NCBI GenBank assembly: GCA_001599755.1
Contig: BCHX01000003.1
Location: 4,003,289 to 4,067,288 of the forward strand
Direction: 5' to 3'
DNA from: Gliomastix tumulicola
Taxonomy: Eukaryota; Ascomycota; Sordariomycetes; Hypocreales; Bionectriaceae
DNA: 64,000 bases
The notes under the pieces are model-generated. The model worked only from the letters and a program-made list of their open reading frames with translations, searched no databases and was not told the DNA's origin. Of the stretch, positions 23,393-33,054 are shown piece by piece; positions within the stretch are counted from its first letter, which is position 1, and every line of letters starts with the position of its first letter. Made by a program: the position numbers and the translations under genes.

Positions 23393-24367
23393 ATGGCTCC
23401 CGCTACCACTGCCGCTCCCAAGAAGGCCGCCTCCAAGCCCAAGGCCAGCCATGCCACCTACCAGGTTAGTTCCATACTGCATTGATTTATTTTTGTGTGT
23501 TTGTTTCATCTGTCTAACAGACGCCTATAGGACATGATCACTGATGCCATCATCAACGTACGTTACTGCGCGCTTCTGTCGCAACTTGCACCAGCCACCC
23601 TTATCGTTGTCGCTGCAAGCCCAAGGCTTGTTTTGAGGCGCGCTTTCGGTCTGGGATGCTGTCGTGACTGGCTTTCACTTATTTCTCATGACATGCTAAC
23701 ATCGCATCCTTATTGCAGCTTAAGGACCGTAACGGCTCCAGGTAAGCTTCCAATGCCTTGACCCCTCCATTCCTGACCACACTCTGACCACCCTTGCAGC
23801 CGCCAGTCCCTGAAGAAGTATGTCAAGGCCAACAACCAGCTGGGCACAATCTCGGACAAGATGTTCGACTCTCTCTTCAACAAGGCCCTGAAGACTGGTG
23901 TTGAGAAGGGCGTCTTCGAGCAGCCCAAGGGCCCCTCTGGCGGCACTAAGCTGGCTAAGAAGAAGCCCGAGGCCAAGAAGGAGAAGAAGCCTGTCGCTCC
24001 CAAGAAGGAGGCCGTGGCCAAGAAGCCCGCCGCGAAGAAGGCTGCCGCCCCCAAGAAGCCCGCTGCTGCTGCCAAGCCTGAGAAGAAGGCCGCTCCCGCC
24101 AAGAAGGCTGCTGCTGCTGCTGCTGCTCCCAAGAAGCCCGCTGCGAAGAAGGCCGCCCCTGCAGCAAAGGTGAGACGCTCCGCTCCCGAGCGCGACGCGA
24201 CGCATTGTGGTCCCAAGCTAACCCGTATTCCCAAGGCCGAGAAGCCCGAGACTGTCCTCACCAAGACCAAGTCTGGCCGTGTGGCCAAGACACAGAAGCC
24301 TGCCGCGAAGAAGGCTGCTGCGCCCAAGAAGGCGGCCCCGAAGAAGGCCGCTGCCGCCAAGGCATGA
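23393..24367 (+). CDS. Linker histone H1
   Basis: Linker histone that binds nucleosomal entry/exit DNA. I place five exons at 23393-23464, 23531-23557, 23719-23741, 23800-24169 and 24236-24367, giving 207 residues. The globular winged-helix domain reads from about residue 20 (HATYQDMITDAIINLKDRNG, then SRQSLKKYV) to about 95. The tail is a dense Lys/Ala/Pro repeat ending GRVAKTQKPAAKK, as in ascomycete H1. Introns are 66, 161, 58 and 66 bases. The last intron is a multiple of three and contains no stop. It has a good GTGAGA donor and GCTAAC branch site but an AAG acceptor, so retention would give a 229-residue form. The start follows a leader ending CGTCGCAATGGC. A TATA box and a more distal CCAAT box lie upstream. 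Confidence 0.95.
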
Positions 24368-26318
24368 GGACGCGCACGCCGCTGAATTATTTTCTTGTTT
24401 TATTCCGGCACATGGACGAGGCTATCTAATGATGTTCACATAACGGCGTTTTTGGGGAATCATCTTTTCATTATTCACACAGCAGTGTTTTGGGCACCAC
24501 GGAAGGGCTGAGTAGGGTCATTGGCACGGGTTTGCAAATCGGGAAGCGTAGGGAATGTTGATTGTTTTGATGAAAGCGCGCGCGCACGCGGCAGTCGGCG
24601 CCGGAGACCTTCTGGGAGCATGGGGTTCTATATTGGGAGGTGTCCAGCGAGAGCGCGCGGCGCGTTGTCAGACGGGCAAAATTTCTGGGAGGGTCCCTGT
24701 TCTTTTGCTTGTACGATATCACTTGACGAACTTTTCAACCAGGACGGTAGGGGACTTGGTCGCGATTATATATTTAATCCGACTCTGGAACGGATTTTGA
24801 CTTGAATATTTGCGCTTTACAAGGATGATTCTATAAGAGGCTTCAGTGAGTGAGTGAGCGATCCCAATATGCTGGGTGTCCTGGATGGCGACGCGACTCG
24901 GTGTGTCACGTATCAAAACAATAACAACCCGGAGGCCCACGAAGGGTGTCACGTGCTCATCTCGAGTCCATGCCTGAGCACCCACGATCTGTCGGCGCAT
25001 TCCCAATTGTCGGCAACGGAACCAGGAGATGCGAGACAATCTGATCAACAGGGTCTCATCTTGTGGAAATTAACTCATCCGCGTCCTCAACCGGGCTGCT
25101 TGTATTATTAGTGAGGCTCCAATTCTAGGCTGCGAGGCTTTGGTCTGTCTGCGAGCCGGGCTGTGATGGGACGAGGTGGGGAAGCTTCCGGGTCTCTTTT
25201 TAGCAATTGCTGACATCACTAATAGATGGAGAGCTTCAGCGAGCTTTGGAGGGACCTCGGGAGCTTTGGCAATGCCCCGCATTGGTGCTTCCGTCCGTTG
25301 TACAGGCTGGTGGTAGCTACCCTATACTCACAACGTGGACTGGTGAGTCCTGAGGGAAGAGAGAAACAGTGACTGGGAATGCATGACATATATGGGGGCG
25401 ATGAATTTTTTAGTGATTGGCTTTGAGATCTGCTGTGCGTTTGATTCGATTTATTGCGGAATGGGGTCGGGAGCGGCTATGTTGGGGTGGAATTGCTTGA
25501 TGGCGAGTTGTCCGGTTGGACTGACAGCGAAGGGGGAGGCTATAGTGAGTCAAGTCCTGAGTCTCTGCCGCCTAAATGCTGGCTCGGCTACTCACCCCAC
25601 GAACCCAACACCTCGAAGGGACGAACTACCCGTGATACTATGCTTATCCATCGCTGCCTGGCATCATCCCCCGAGGCGCCTCAACAGACCGCACCCTCGG
25701 AGTCCTACGAGTCCTCCGGACGCCGCGTAACTTACCTCCAGACCCGCCCCCATCACCAGCCCACCCTTGCGGCTGCCGCGTCCTTTTCTGACTTCTTCCC
25801 CTCCCTTTCTCTTGCGATATCGAATTCCCTCCGCCTGCCCTGGCTGCGCTTTGTCTGTCGAGGTAAACACTCGGCCCTTCATTGTTCTACCTTGGGTTCC
25901 TTCTCGTGACTGAAAGGAACGTGTTCGAACGGGTTGTTTTCAAGGCGGGGCGCGTGGACTGGCAATGGCGTGCAGGTCTTGACGTTCCTTTGTCCCCTCC
26001 CCCCTCCACACGCCGAGTTTCTCTCCAGTCTGACTGGCCGTGGCGCTGTCAGCCACGTAAACTGAGCTAACGCGCAGGTCCCAGGCTAGGCTAGCTGATC
26101 TAGCTAGCGGAGCGAGTCACCGCCGTCAGACATTCGATATCCTCATCCCCGTTGCTTCGAGCTTGTGCTGCCTACCCTTTTCTCCCTGCTATCGATTTCC
26201 TTACAAGAAGCTACACACACGAATCATTTCTTTTTCGAAACAGAAAGAAAGCCTACGGAAAGGAAAGAGAGATCGCATACGCTGCCGCTGGACAGGGCTT
26301 GTCTCCCCTTGCAGCGCC
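24368..26318. other. Intergenic region
   Basis: Between H1 and the proline-rich gene, both on plus. The left half should hold the H1 3' UTR. The right half, from about 25.5 kb, is pyrimidine-rich. A CCCTTGCAG directly before the next start codon suggests a 5' UTR intron. No gene seen. Confidence 0.55.
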
Positions 26319-28037
26319 ATGTCCAATCCCTTCCGGAAGCAGGGCGGCGGCGGCGGCGGCGCACCCCAGCTCCAGATCCCTCCAATCGACCCCGTCTCGA
26401 CCTCGTCCTCGTCCTCGTCCTCCTCGACGCCGCCTCCTCCTCCGCCCGCCACGACATTCCGCACCACCGCCGCCGCCAGCAGTCCGCCGCTGCACGATGA
26501 CGAAGACTACTACCGCCCGCCGGAAGACGCGGGGAGGCGTGGTAATGACGGGGGGGAGGAGGAGGGGCAGCACGGCGGCGTGAGGAGGAGGAGCAAGGTC
26601 GTCAAGAAGGTCCGCGTGCTGTCGCCGCCGCCGCTGTCGCCCGATACGCCCGCCGACGACGACTGGTCGTACCGCGACGCGGGTGGTGCTCTTCCTCTGC
26701 CGCCGCCGCCGCCGTACGCGCTCTCCTCGTCTGCGGCTGACCCGTTCACAAGCGAAGCGCCCACGCCGCAGGAAGATATTGGTCTGGGACTGGGACCGCC
26801 GCCGGCGAACCCCTTCAGCAAGACACTCGAGGATCTGGAGAACAGCAGCAGTAATAGCATCGCGAAGAAGCACGAGGATCTGATCGAGGAGCGCAGGGAA
26901 GAAGGCGCGGCGCTCAAGGCGGCCAACGTCGCGCGCGGGTCGCTCGACGTCGACGCCTTCAAGCGGCTGCTCATGACGGGGCACACGGGGGAGGGACAGG
27001 TGGCGACGAGCGGTGCTGCGGAGGAGGCTGCGCGGAACATATCGCGGGATATCGAGGCTACAAGGCCGGCTGTGGCGCCCGAGGCTGCCGCGGGGGATAC
27101 GGGCGGGGAGTCTGATTCGAGCATGACGGTGCAGTTCGGAACGAGGAAGAAGGCGCCGCCGCCGCCGCCGCCGAGTTCGCGGCACGGGCGGTCTATCAAG
27201 GCGGCGGCGGCGGCGGCGGAGGCACGGGAGTCACCGGATGCGACGGGGGAGACGAAGCCCCTGTCACCGGAGCCAGTGCAAGCTGCCAGCAAACCAGAGG
27301 ATGCTGATACGAGGGCAGGCGAGGGAGAGAGCGCTACTGTTGCGAAGAAGCCTGTGCCTGCGCCGCCCCCGCGGAGGGGCCACGCGAGGATGGAGAGCAA
27401 GGCAGAGCAGGCCTTGGCGGCTAAGGACGACGAGGCGCCCCCGAGATCATCTACGGAATCCGCGCTCCCGACTCGCTCCAACAGCGTCCGGCAGCCCGGC
27501 GCACCTGCTCCTCCGCCGCCGAGACGGCCACAGGCCAGCCATAGACCGGCGAGCCTCCAGCCCTCGCCGACGTCTGCCACCTTCAACCTCCCGCTGGCCG
27601 GCACCGCCCACCTCGCCCACCACCACCCAGACTCGATGATCTCAACGCCGACGCAGGAGCACACCGCCGCGCCCCTCGACAGGCCGCCTCACAGCCTGCC
27701 GCCTGACCCCCCAAACCAGGTCAAGCTGTCGGCGCCTCCTCCGCCGCCGGCGAGGAGCACGTCCGTCCGCCGTCCACCGAGCGTGCACAGCACCGAGCCA
27801 ACATCACGGCGCACGTCGGGCGAGACCAAGAACCGCGACAGCACCATGCTGCCACCACCACCACCGCCCGCGCGCAAGAGGGGCAACAGCAGGAGCAGCG
27901 TCGAGGCGCCGCCGCAGAGGGCGAGCATGGACGGCAAGAGAGGGGGGGCGGCAGTGCCGGGACACGGGGATGCGATACTGGCTGATCTCGATGCCCTCAA
28001 GAGGGAGGTGGACGCGCTGCGGGGAAAGCTGGCATGA
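26319..28037 (+). CDS. Proline-rich protein of unknown function
   Basis: One exon of 572 residues. I do not recognise a named family. The start at 26319 (MSNPFRKQ) is chosen because coding bias begins there and the preceding CCCTTGCAG looks like an acceptor; the frame itself stays open further upstream. The protein opens with a Gly run and Ser/Pro-rich tracts. It then has a more ordered block around residues 165-225 with two NPF strings (the second in NPFSKTLEDLE) and GSLDVDAFKRLLMTG. At least five polyproline segments of the PPPPPP or PPPPPA type follow. A short heptad-like helix, ILADLDALKREVDALRGKL, closes it. NPF and polyproline motifs are typical ligands of EH, SH3 and EVH1 domains, so a scaffold in endocytosis or cortical actin is a reasonable guess. 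That is inference from composition only. Confidence 0.8.
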   Translation: MSNPFRKQGGGGGGAPQLQIPPIDPVSTSSSSSSSSTPPPPPPATTFRTTAAASSPPLHDDEDYYRPPEDAGRRGNDGGEEEGQHGGVRRRSKVVKKVRVLSPPPLSPDTPADDDWSYRDAGGALPLPPPPPYALSSSAADPFTSEAPTPQEDIGLGLGPPPANPFSKTLEDLENSSSNSIAKKHEDLIEERREEGAALKAANVARGSLDVDAFKRLLMTGHTGEGQVATSGAAEEAARNISRDIEATRPAVAPEAAAGDTGGESDSSMTVQFGTRKKAPPPPPPSSRHGRSIKAAAAAAEARESPDATGETKPLSPEPVQAASKPEDADTRAGEGESATVAKKPVPAPPPRRGHARMESKAEQALAAKDDEAPPRSSTESALPTRSNSVRQPGAPAPPPPRRPQASHRPASLQPSPTSATFNLPLAGTAHLAHHHPDSMISTPTQEHTAAPLDRPPHSLPPDPPNQVKLSAPPPPPARSTSVRRPPSVHSTEPTSRRTSGETKNRDSTMLPPPPPPARKRGNSRSSVEAPPQRASMDGKRGGAAVPGHGDAILADLDALKREVDALRGKLA

Positions 28038-28911
28038 TGGCGTAAAAAAAAAAAAAAGGGAGAAAAATCTCGATGCCAATGCCAATCCTTGGATCCTCCT
28101 TTCCCCTCCTCCTCCTCCTCCTCCTCCTCCCTCCTTTGAAGTGGGATGAGACAACAACGCTGTTTTAGCCAACGGACAAGGCCGCCTTGGGTTTTGGCTT
28201 CAGTAGTTTCCTCCTCCTGATTTTGGGTCACTTTTACGGTTTTTGCCTATGCTCATGTACGTTATATCTTGTATTCTGCGGCAGGTCGGCGGCGTTTTGC
28301 AGGAGCCAAGGGTCATTCATGGTCGCCCGTATAGCTAGAAGTCGACAATATCGACAGGACACTTTTGCATAAAACAAAGGGTCACACTCACACCACACGG
28401 TCCTCTTTTCGCACCGCAACGGGCATCTCGCCTCTTTCTTGTCCCTTTGTTCATTTTTTTGTTATTCGCCTCCCGTCCGTGCGTGCGCCTGACTCCTCTT
28501 TCTTCCATGCCGTCTTCCATTGTGCTTCTCTTCCGGGACTCCTCTTTACGAGTGACAAATCACATCTCACAGCCCAGCTGGTCACAGCGCAACGCAGGGT
28601 GGGTAATAATCATCACTTTCGGGTGGAGATGATAAAAGACGCATTTTCTGTGTGTGTGTCTGTTGCTCATCATGCCATGGCTGCCGTGGCTCTTTTCACC
28701 CAATCATTCTTCGATTTGTCCAACAGGGCGCGAAAGAAAGAAAGTGGATGTGAGGACCCCTCCTCCCCTTCCATGGACCCTTTTTTTCCTTCCATCTTTT
28801 TTTTTTTGCCCGGCTTGTTAGCGAAAGAAAGGGAAATGAGGCCTCTTGATGAGCGGCCTGCCGATCTCGGTAGTCACAGAAGGATACATGGAAGGAAAAG
28901 AACCACCACCG

Positions 28912-28944
<33 letters not shown>
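28912..28944. repeat. Poly-C tract (C33)
   Basis: Run of 33 C, the longest homopolymer in the window, preceded by ACCACCACCG. On the minus strand it is G33 and could form stacked quadruplexes. Confidence 0.9.
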
Positions 28945-28946
<2 letters not shown>

Positions 28947-30365
28947 GCCTCGGAGTCCACTGGAGACCGTTTCGGCCGTATTCTTCCCTTTGGGACTTCG
29001 CTTCGAACACGACTACCACTCACGTGTGGTTTGTTGGTCCGATGGGACGGACGTTTCTAGCGTCCGATGACGACGACCCCTTTTGCTGTTCCTTCTGCTC
29101 ATTTTCACCCCCCATCTGACGGGTGGCTGCGAGGGGGGGAGGATGACGTTCGTATTATTATTATTTTTGCTTCCTGCGACGCTGAGAGGCTTGGATCCTT
29201 TCACAACATCCTTTTTTTCTGTCTTCGTACTCCGTGACACAGCACCTCCAAGGGGAAAAAGTTGAAACACGGGAGAGGGCCCCCCCAAACACGAGGCGGA
29301 ATGCCTCCTCTCTCTGGTTGCCTTCCTTCTTTCTTCTTGTCGTGCCGGCCGGCACGGTAAACAAAAAGGTAATCATATCATATGGGAAACTGGTATATAC
29401 AATGTGGGCTGTGCTCTGTCCGCTTGGACGGAGGGGAGGAGGGGGGGTGTGGGTGTGGTGTGGATGAGCAAAGACACCAACATCCCGGAGCTAGGACATG
29501 TGAAAGAGGGAAGGCGGCAAAGAGTCTGGAAAGAAATGGAGACAGGGGTCCGTTCATGAAACGAGAGAAAAGAACAGTGAGAGGGTGAGAAAGAAGAGAG
29601 AGAATAAAGGCACCTAGCGTGTGAGTGTGACAGTCAGCCACACACACACTACCACAGACAACACACACGCCCCCCGAGTCAGGGAGGGTTGCAGCCGGAC
29701 GTATGATTCTGGAATAGTTCCATTCACTCTTTCTGTCCCAGTTGTCACCTTACTCTCTGGGGAAGGACGGACGTGTGTGGATGGGAGGACTTCGGTCTGA
29801 CATACATACATACATGCACGGCATACATAATCCAGGGTGGTGTGCGCCGCCGCCCGTTAATGTACAGGTGTGCTTGTGCTATATCGGAGCGCTTGGGGGA
29901 GACAATATATGTACCATTACACAAAGTGATACGTACACAAGAGGACGACACAAATATACATAGGCATCTCCCATATCTTCTGACGGTTGCCTTGTCTCCT
30001 CCTCTTCCTTTCTTCCCCCTCCTCACACGTCTGTTCTCTTTCCTTTCTGCTGTCTAATACTACTCATCACACTTGATTATCTCTCTTTCGTCGACACTCT
30101 GGGATACATAAAAGATAAAGATCCCGCGGGAGCCGAAGCATGCTTTGAACGGACGGGAGGTCTGTGGACTGTAGACGAGTCACCAGTACGCTGCACCCCC
30201 CCATCTTGATCTCTCTGCACCATGACCGGACCACTGACCGCTCTTCCGCCAGGCTCTCACGACACAACACCGAAAAGGACATCACTTCGCTCTCCGTCGT
30301 CGCCCAGGGCAGCAATATTTCCAACAAACACACGAACCTACCAACCTCCCAACACAGTCCCTCAC

Positions 30366-30386
30366 CACACACACACACACACACAC
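30366..30386. repeat. (CA)n microsatellite in a 5' leader
   Basis: About ten CA units, 23 bases before the start codon of the small cysteine-rich gene, so probably inside its 5' UTR. Confidence 0.85.
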
Positions 30387-30408
30387 CACAAGCCCACCAA
30401 CGAGAACC

Positions 30409-30627
30409 ATGTGCTTCAAGGACGTCTCCGTCGCCGTCTGCGCGACGTGCGCCCGCGTCATCGGCGAGGTCGACTCGGGCACCGAGGAGTGCGCCCTCCT
30501 CTGCGGCCGCTACCTCTCGCGGCACACGGGCCAGCGCGTCGAGGGCGAGTGTGCCGTCTGCGAGGCCAAGCGCGAGGACTCGGCGAGGCGGGCGGCCGCG
30601 CTGAGGAAGTTTTCCCTAAGGGGATAG
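30409..30627 (+). CDS. Small cysteine-rich protein (72 aa)
   Basis: Not a family I can name. The single exon starts at ATG in the strong context GAGAACCATGT. Nearly every codon from the second onward ends in C or G, so it is very likely translated despite its size. Six Cys are arranged as a C-x2-C at 11-14, Cys 28 and 32, and a second C-x2-C at 48-51, with an extra Cys2. This spacing suggests one small zinc-binding fold or a disulfide core; there is no signal peptide, so zinc is more likely. The tail is Arg/Ala-rich (about residues 54-70) and probably helical. A different frame is open across it from an ATG at 30222, but its Arg-rich product is the usual shadow of a C/G-biased gene. If that ATG is in the mRNA it would act as an upstream overlapping ORF. 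Confidence 0.7.
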   Translation: MCFKDVSVAVCATCARVIGEVDSGTEECALLCGRYLSRHTGQRVEGECAVCEAKREDSARRAAALRKFSLRG

Positions 30628-31194
30628 ACCTGTCGACAATGTTCAACCATTCTTTACTCTCTTGCTGCGAGACTGGATCATCTTATTGTTTCTGTTGACT
30701 TTTTTTTTTTTTTTTTTTTTGTCTGTGCCTGGGTCGTTGGGAAATGTGAAATGTGATCATGACGGGACTTCTCGGATGGTATCCGAAGGGGGCGAAGGGA
30801 TGGGTAACGGCCTCTGGTGGGAGTTGGGAGTGGACATGCGACGACGGGTTTCTGCCGTCCTTCCTTTTTCTCTTCCTATTTCAATTTGTTTTCTGAGCCT
30901 CATAGCAAACATCCCTACTTACTCTGTTCTCGTCCGAATATCAGCGATCTGTTCTTTCTCTGGCCTGGACTGACTCATAATACTACTAGTAGTAACGCCC
31001 CGAAATGTGCCTCGGACTTGCAAGGCCCCACATCCGCCTTGACCGGCGTTCGATAGTCGGATCTGCGCCGGTCTGCCGGAGCATTTGATTCTGATAAATG
31101 TGACGACTCTTGATGCTTGATGCCTTGATGCCGGTGGCTGGTTAGCGTTGGTATGATAGTGCCTTCCCTTCCCTTCTGTCACGAGACTATCCAG
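30628..31194. other. Intergenic region
   Basis: Between the small cysteine-rich gene and the LrgB-like gene. It holds a 21-base T run at 30700-30720 and a CTAGTAG string near 30985. No gene seen. Confidence 0.6.
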
Positions 31195-33054
31195 ATGGCT
31201 GTGTCTACTTCGATCCTCGGTGACGCCATCTTTGCCGTCAAGCATGTATGTGATATCTCTCATCTTGGTCGTGTCGTCACTGGGCTGATAATTTGCGATA
31301 GACGGCTGTGTCGTCCGCCGACAAGCTCGTCCGGGCTTGGATCGTTGTCCCGGTGGGCTTGACGCTCATTCTTGCCGCCTGCTTGGGAGTCGACGCCGTC
31401 TTGCGGAAACTGGATGTATCCTTCCCGGCATCGGTGGCCTGTCTCGTGCTCCTCTTTGCAGCCCTGCTTCTCTCGGAATGGCTGCTCGGAGGACAGAAGA
31501 CACGGAAGCTCGTGCACTGGATTGATGTTCCGGTGAGTTGTCCTCCCTCTGCCGATGTCTCTGCGTTTGCCCTTCCGTGATATCTGGGCTGATATGTTGC
31601 CAGGCCGGCTGGTCCCTCCGCTGGATCAATCTCTTCTTCACGCCCGCCTTCGTCCTCCTCCCGCTGAGCCCTCCGATCGGCGTCAGCGAAGTCTTCAAGA
31701 TCATCGGCGTCTTCCGTAAGCTTGCCTCTCTGTCTTACACCCTACCCGCCACTGACAGATACAACTGTAGTCATCGGCTTCTTCGTCATGATGGCCGTGG
31801 CAGCATACATGACCCGCGCCCTCCAGCTCGTCCTCAGCACCTCCAAGCGCGCCCAGGACCACGGCGACTCCATCCCGCTCACTGCGCCCGTGCTCCCTTC
31901 AGTATCGTCGACGCCCGCTGAGTCCCGACAGAGCACGCCGCCGCCGCTTCCGATCCCGCAGACGCCGCCGCAGCTGAGGCTGCAGGACCATCATCACGGG
32001 CAGGTCTCGACGACGACGACGACGACGACGTCTGCTGCGTCTTCCATCGTCGCTGGCACGTCGACACCTGTCCAGGCTCCTGTTCCGCCGACGAGGGCGG
32101 AGCGTTGGTGCGCTGCGTTGACGGCACAGCTTAACCTCGCTATCTGGATGGTCCTCATGCTCTTCGTCGCGCTGCCCGTCTCTTATGTAGCAGGTTACCA
32201 GACGCCGCTGCATCTAGCTCTCACCGTCCTCGCCTACAACGCTGCCAACGCGCTCCCGCCGCCTCGCTGGAAGACATATCTCCATCCCGTCCTCACCTCC
32301 TCCCTCCTCACCGTCCTCCTCATCTGGCTCGTCGCAGCGACACAGGGCTCATCCCTCCGCTCCGCCCTCACCGCCTACCGCACGGGGGCAAAGTACACAG
32401 CGCTCCTATCTCTCAGCAACGTGAAAGCAGCCCCCGGCGCCGCAGACATCCTCTCCACCCTCCTCGACGCGTCCATCGCGTCCCTGGCCCTGCCCATGTA
32501 CCACCACCGCCGCTCCCTGTCCTCGCACCTGCCCACGCTCCTCGTGCCCAACGTCGCCCTCTCCGTCGCCTCGCTGCTCGCCTACCCGCCCCTCTGCGCC
32601 TCTCTCGGCATCGCGCCCGAGCGGAGCCTGTCCTTTGCGAGCCGCAGCCTCACGCTCGCGCTCGCGCAGCCGGCGACGGAGAACCTGGGCGGCGACGGGA
32701 ACACTGTCGCCGCGCTGTGCATCATCAGCGGCATCCTCGGCGTGCTCTTTGGACAGCGGATCCTGGCATTGATAAGGATACCCGAAGGTAGGAGATATTC
32801 CGATGATCTGGGATCTGGGATCTGGGATCTGGAGGTGTGTGGGCTAACATGGATTGTGCGCAGACGATTACGTGACGCGTGGGATCACCCTGGGCATCAA
32901 CTCGTCCGCCCTCGCGACGGCGTTCCTTCTGCGGACGGATCCCCGTGCCGCGGCGCTGTCTAGTCTCTCTATGATTTTGTTTGGCGCTGTTACTGTGTTG
33001 TTTACCTCTATTCCGCCGGTGGTCAGCATGGTTAGGGGTTTGGTCGGGCTCTGA
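31195..33054 (+). CDS. LrgA-LrgB type integral membrane protein
   Basis: Polytopic membrane protein of 533 residues. Exons are 31195-31245, 31302-31532, 31604-31715, 31771-32787 and 32864-33054; introns are 56, 71, 55 and 76 bases. The N-terminal half (to about residue 155) is LrgA-like, with hydrophobic segments around WIVVPVGLTLILAACLGV, FPASVACLVLLFAALLLSE and FTPAFVLLPLSPPIGV. A Ser/Thr/Pro-rich linker of about 75 residues follows. The LrgB/CidB-like half has segments from WMVLMLFVALPVSYVAGY to SLSMILFGAVTVLFTSIPPVV and the family-like ENLGGDGNTVAALCIISGILG and YVTRGITLGINSSALATAF strings. Bacterial LrgA and LrgB are separate proteins; the same fusion occurs in plant plastid PLGG1, a glycolate/glycerate transporter. 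Transport of a small organic acid is inferred. An in-frame ATG 14 codons upstream (31153) is an alternative start. Confidence 0.9.
32805..32832 (+). repeat. Four tandem copies of GATCTGG inside an intron
   Basis: Perfect 7-base tandem repeat, four copies, in the last intron of the LrgA-LrgB gene, between donor and branch site. Copy number could vary between strains and change intron length. Confidence 0.9.

Larger units (their letters stand above)
28038..30408. other. Intergenic region with long homopolymers
   Basis: Begins with a 14-base A run just past the proline-rich gene stop and a CTC microsatellite near 28101-28130. It contains a 33-base C run at 28912-28944, a CATA microsatellite near 29801-29815 and, at the right end, the CA-repeat leader of the next small gene. 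No coding frame with codon bias was found. Confidence 0.6.

Noticed and set aside
26253..27664. Long frames antisense to the proline-rich gene
   Set aside because: Low-complexity Arg- or Ser/Gly-rich shadows of GC-rich triplet repeats.
30222..30698. 158-codon frame overlapping the small cysteine-rich gene
   Set aside because: The overlapping part is an Arg-rich off-frame translation of a C/G-biased gene; kept only as a possible upstream ORF.
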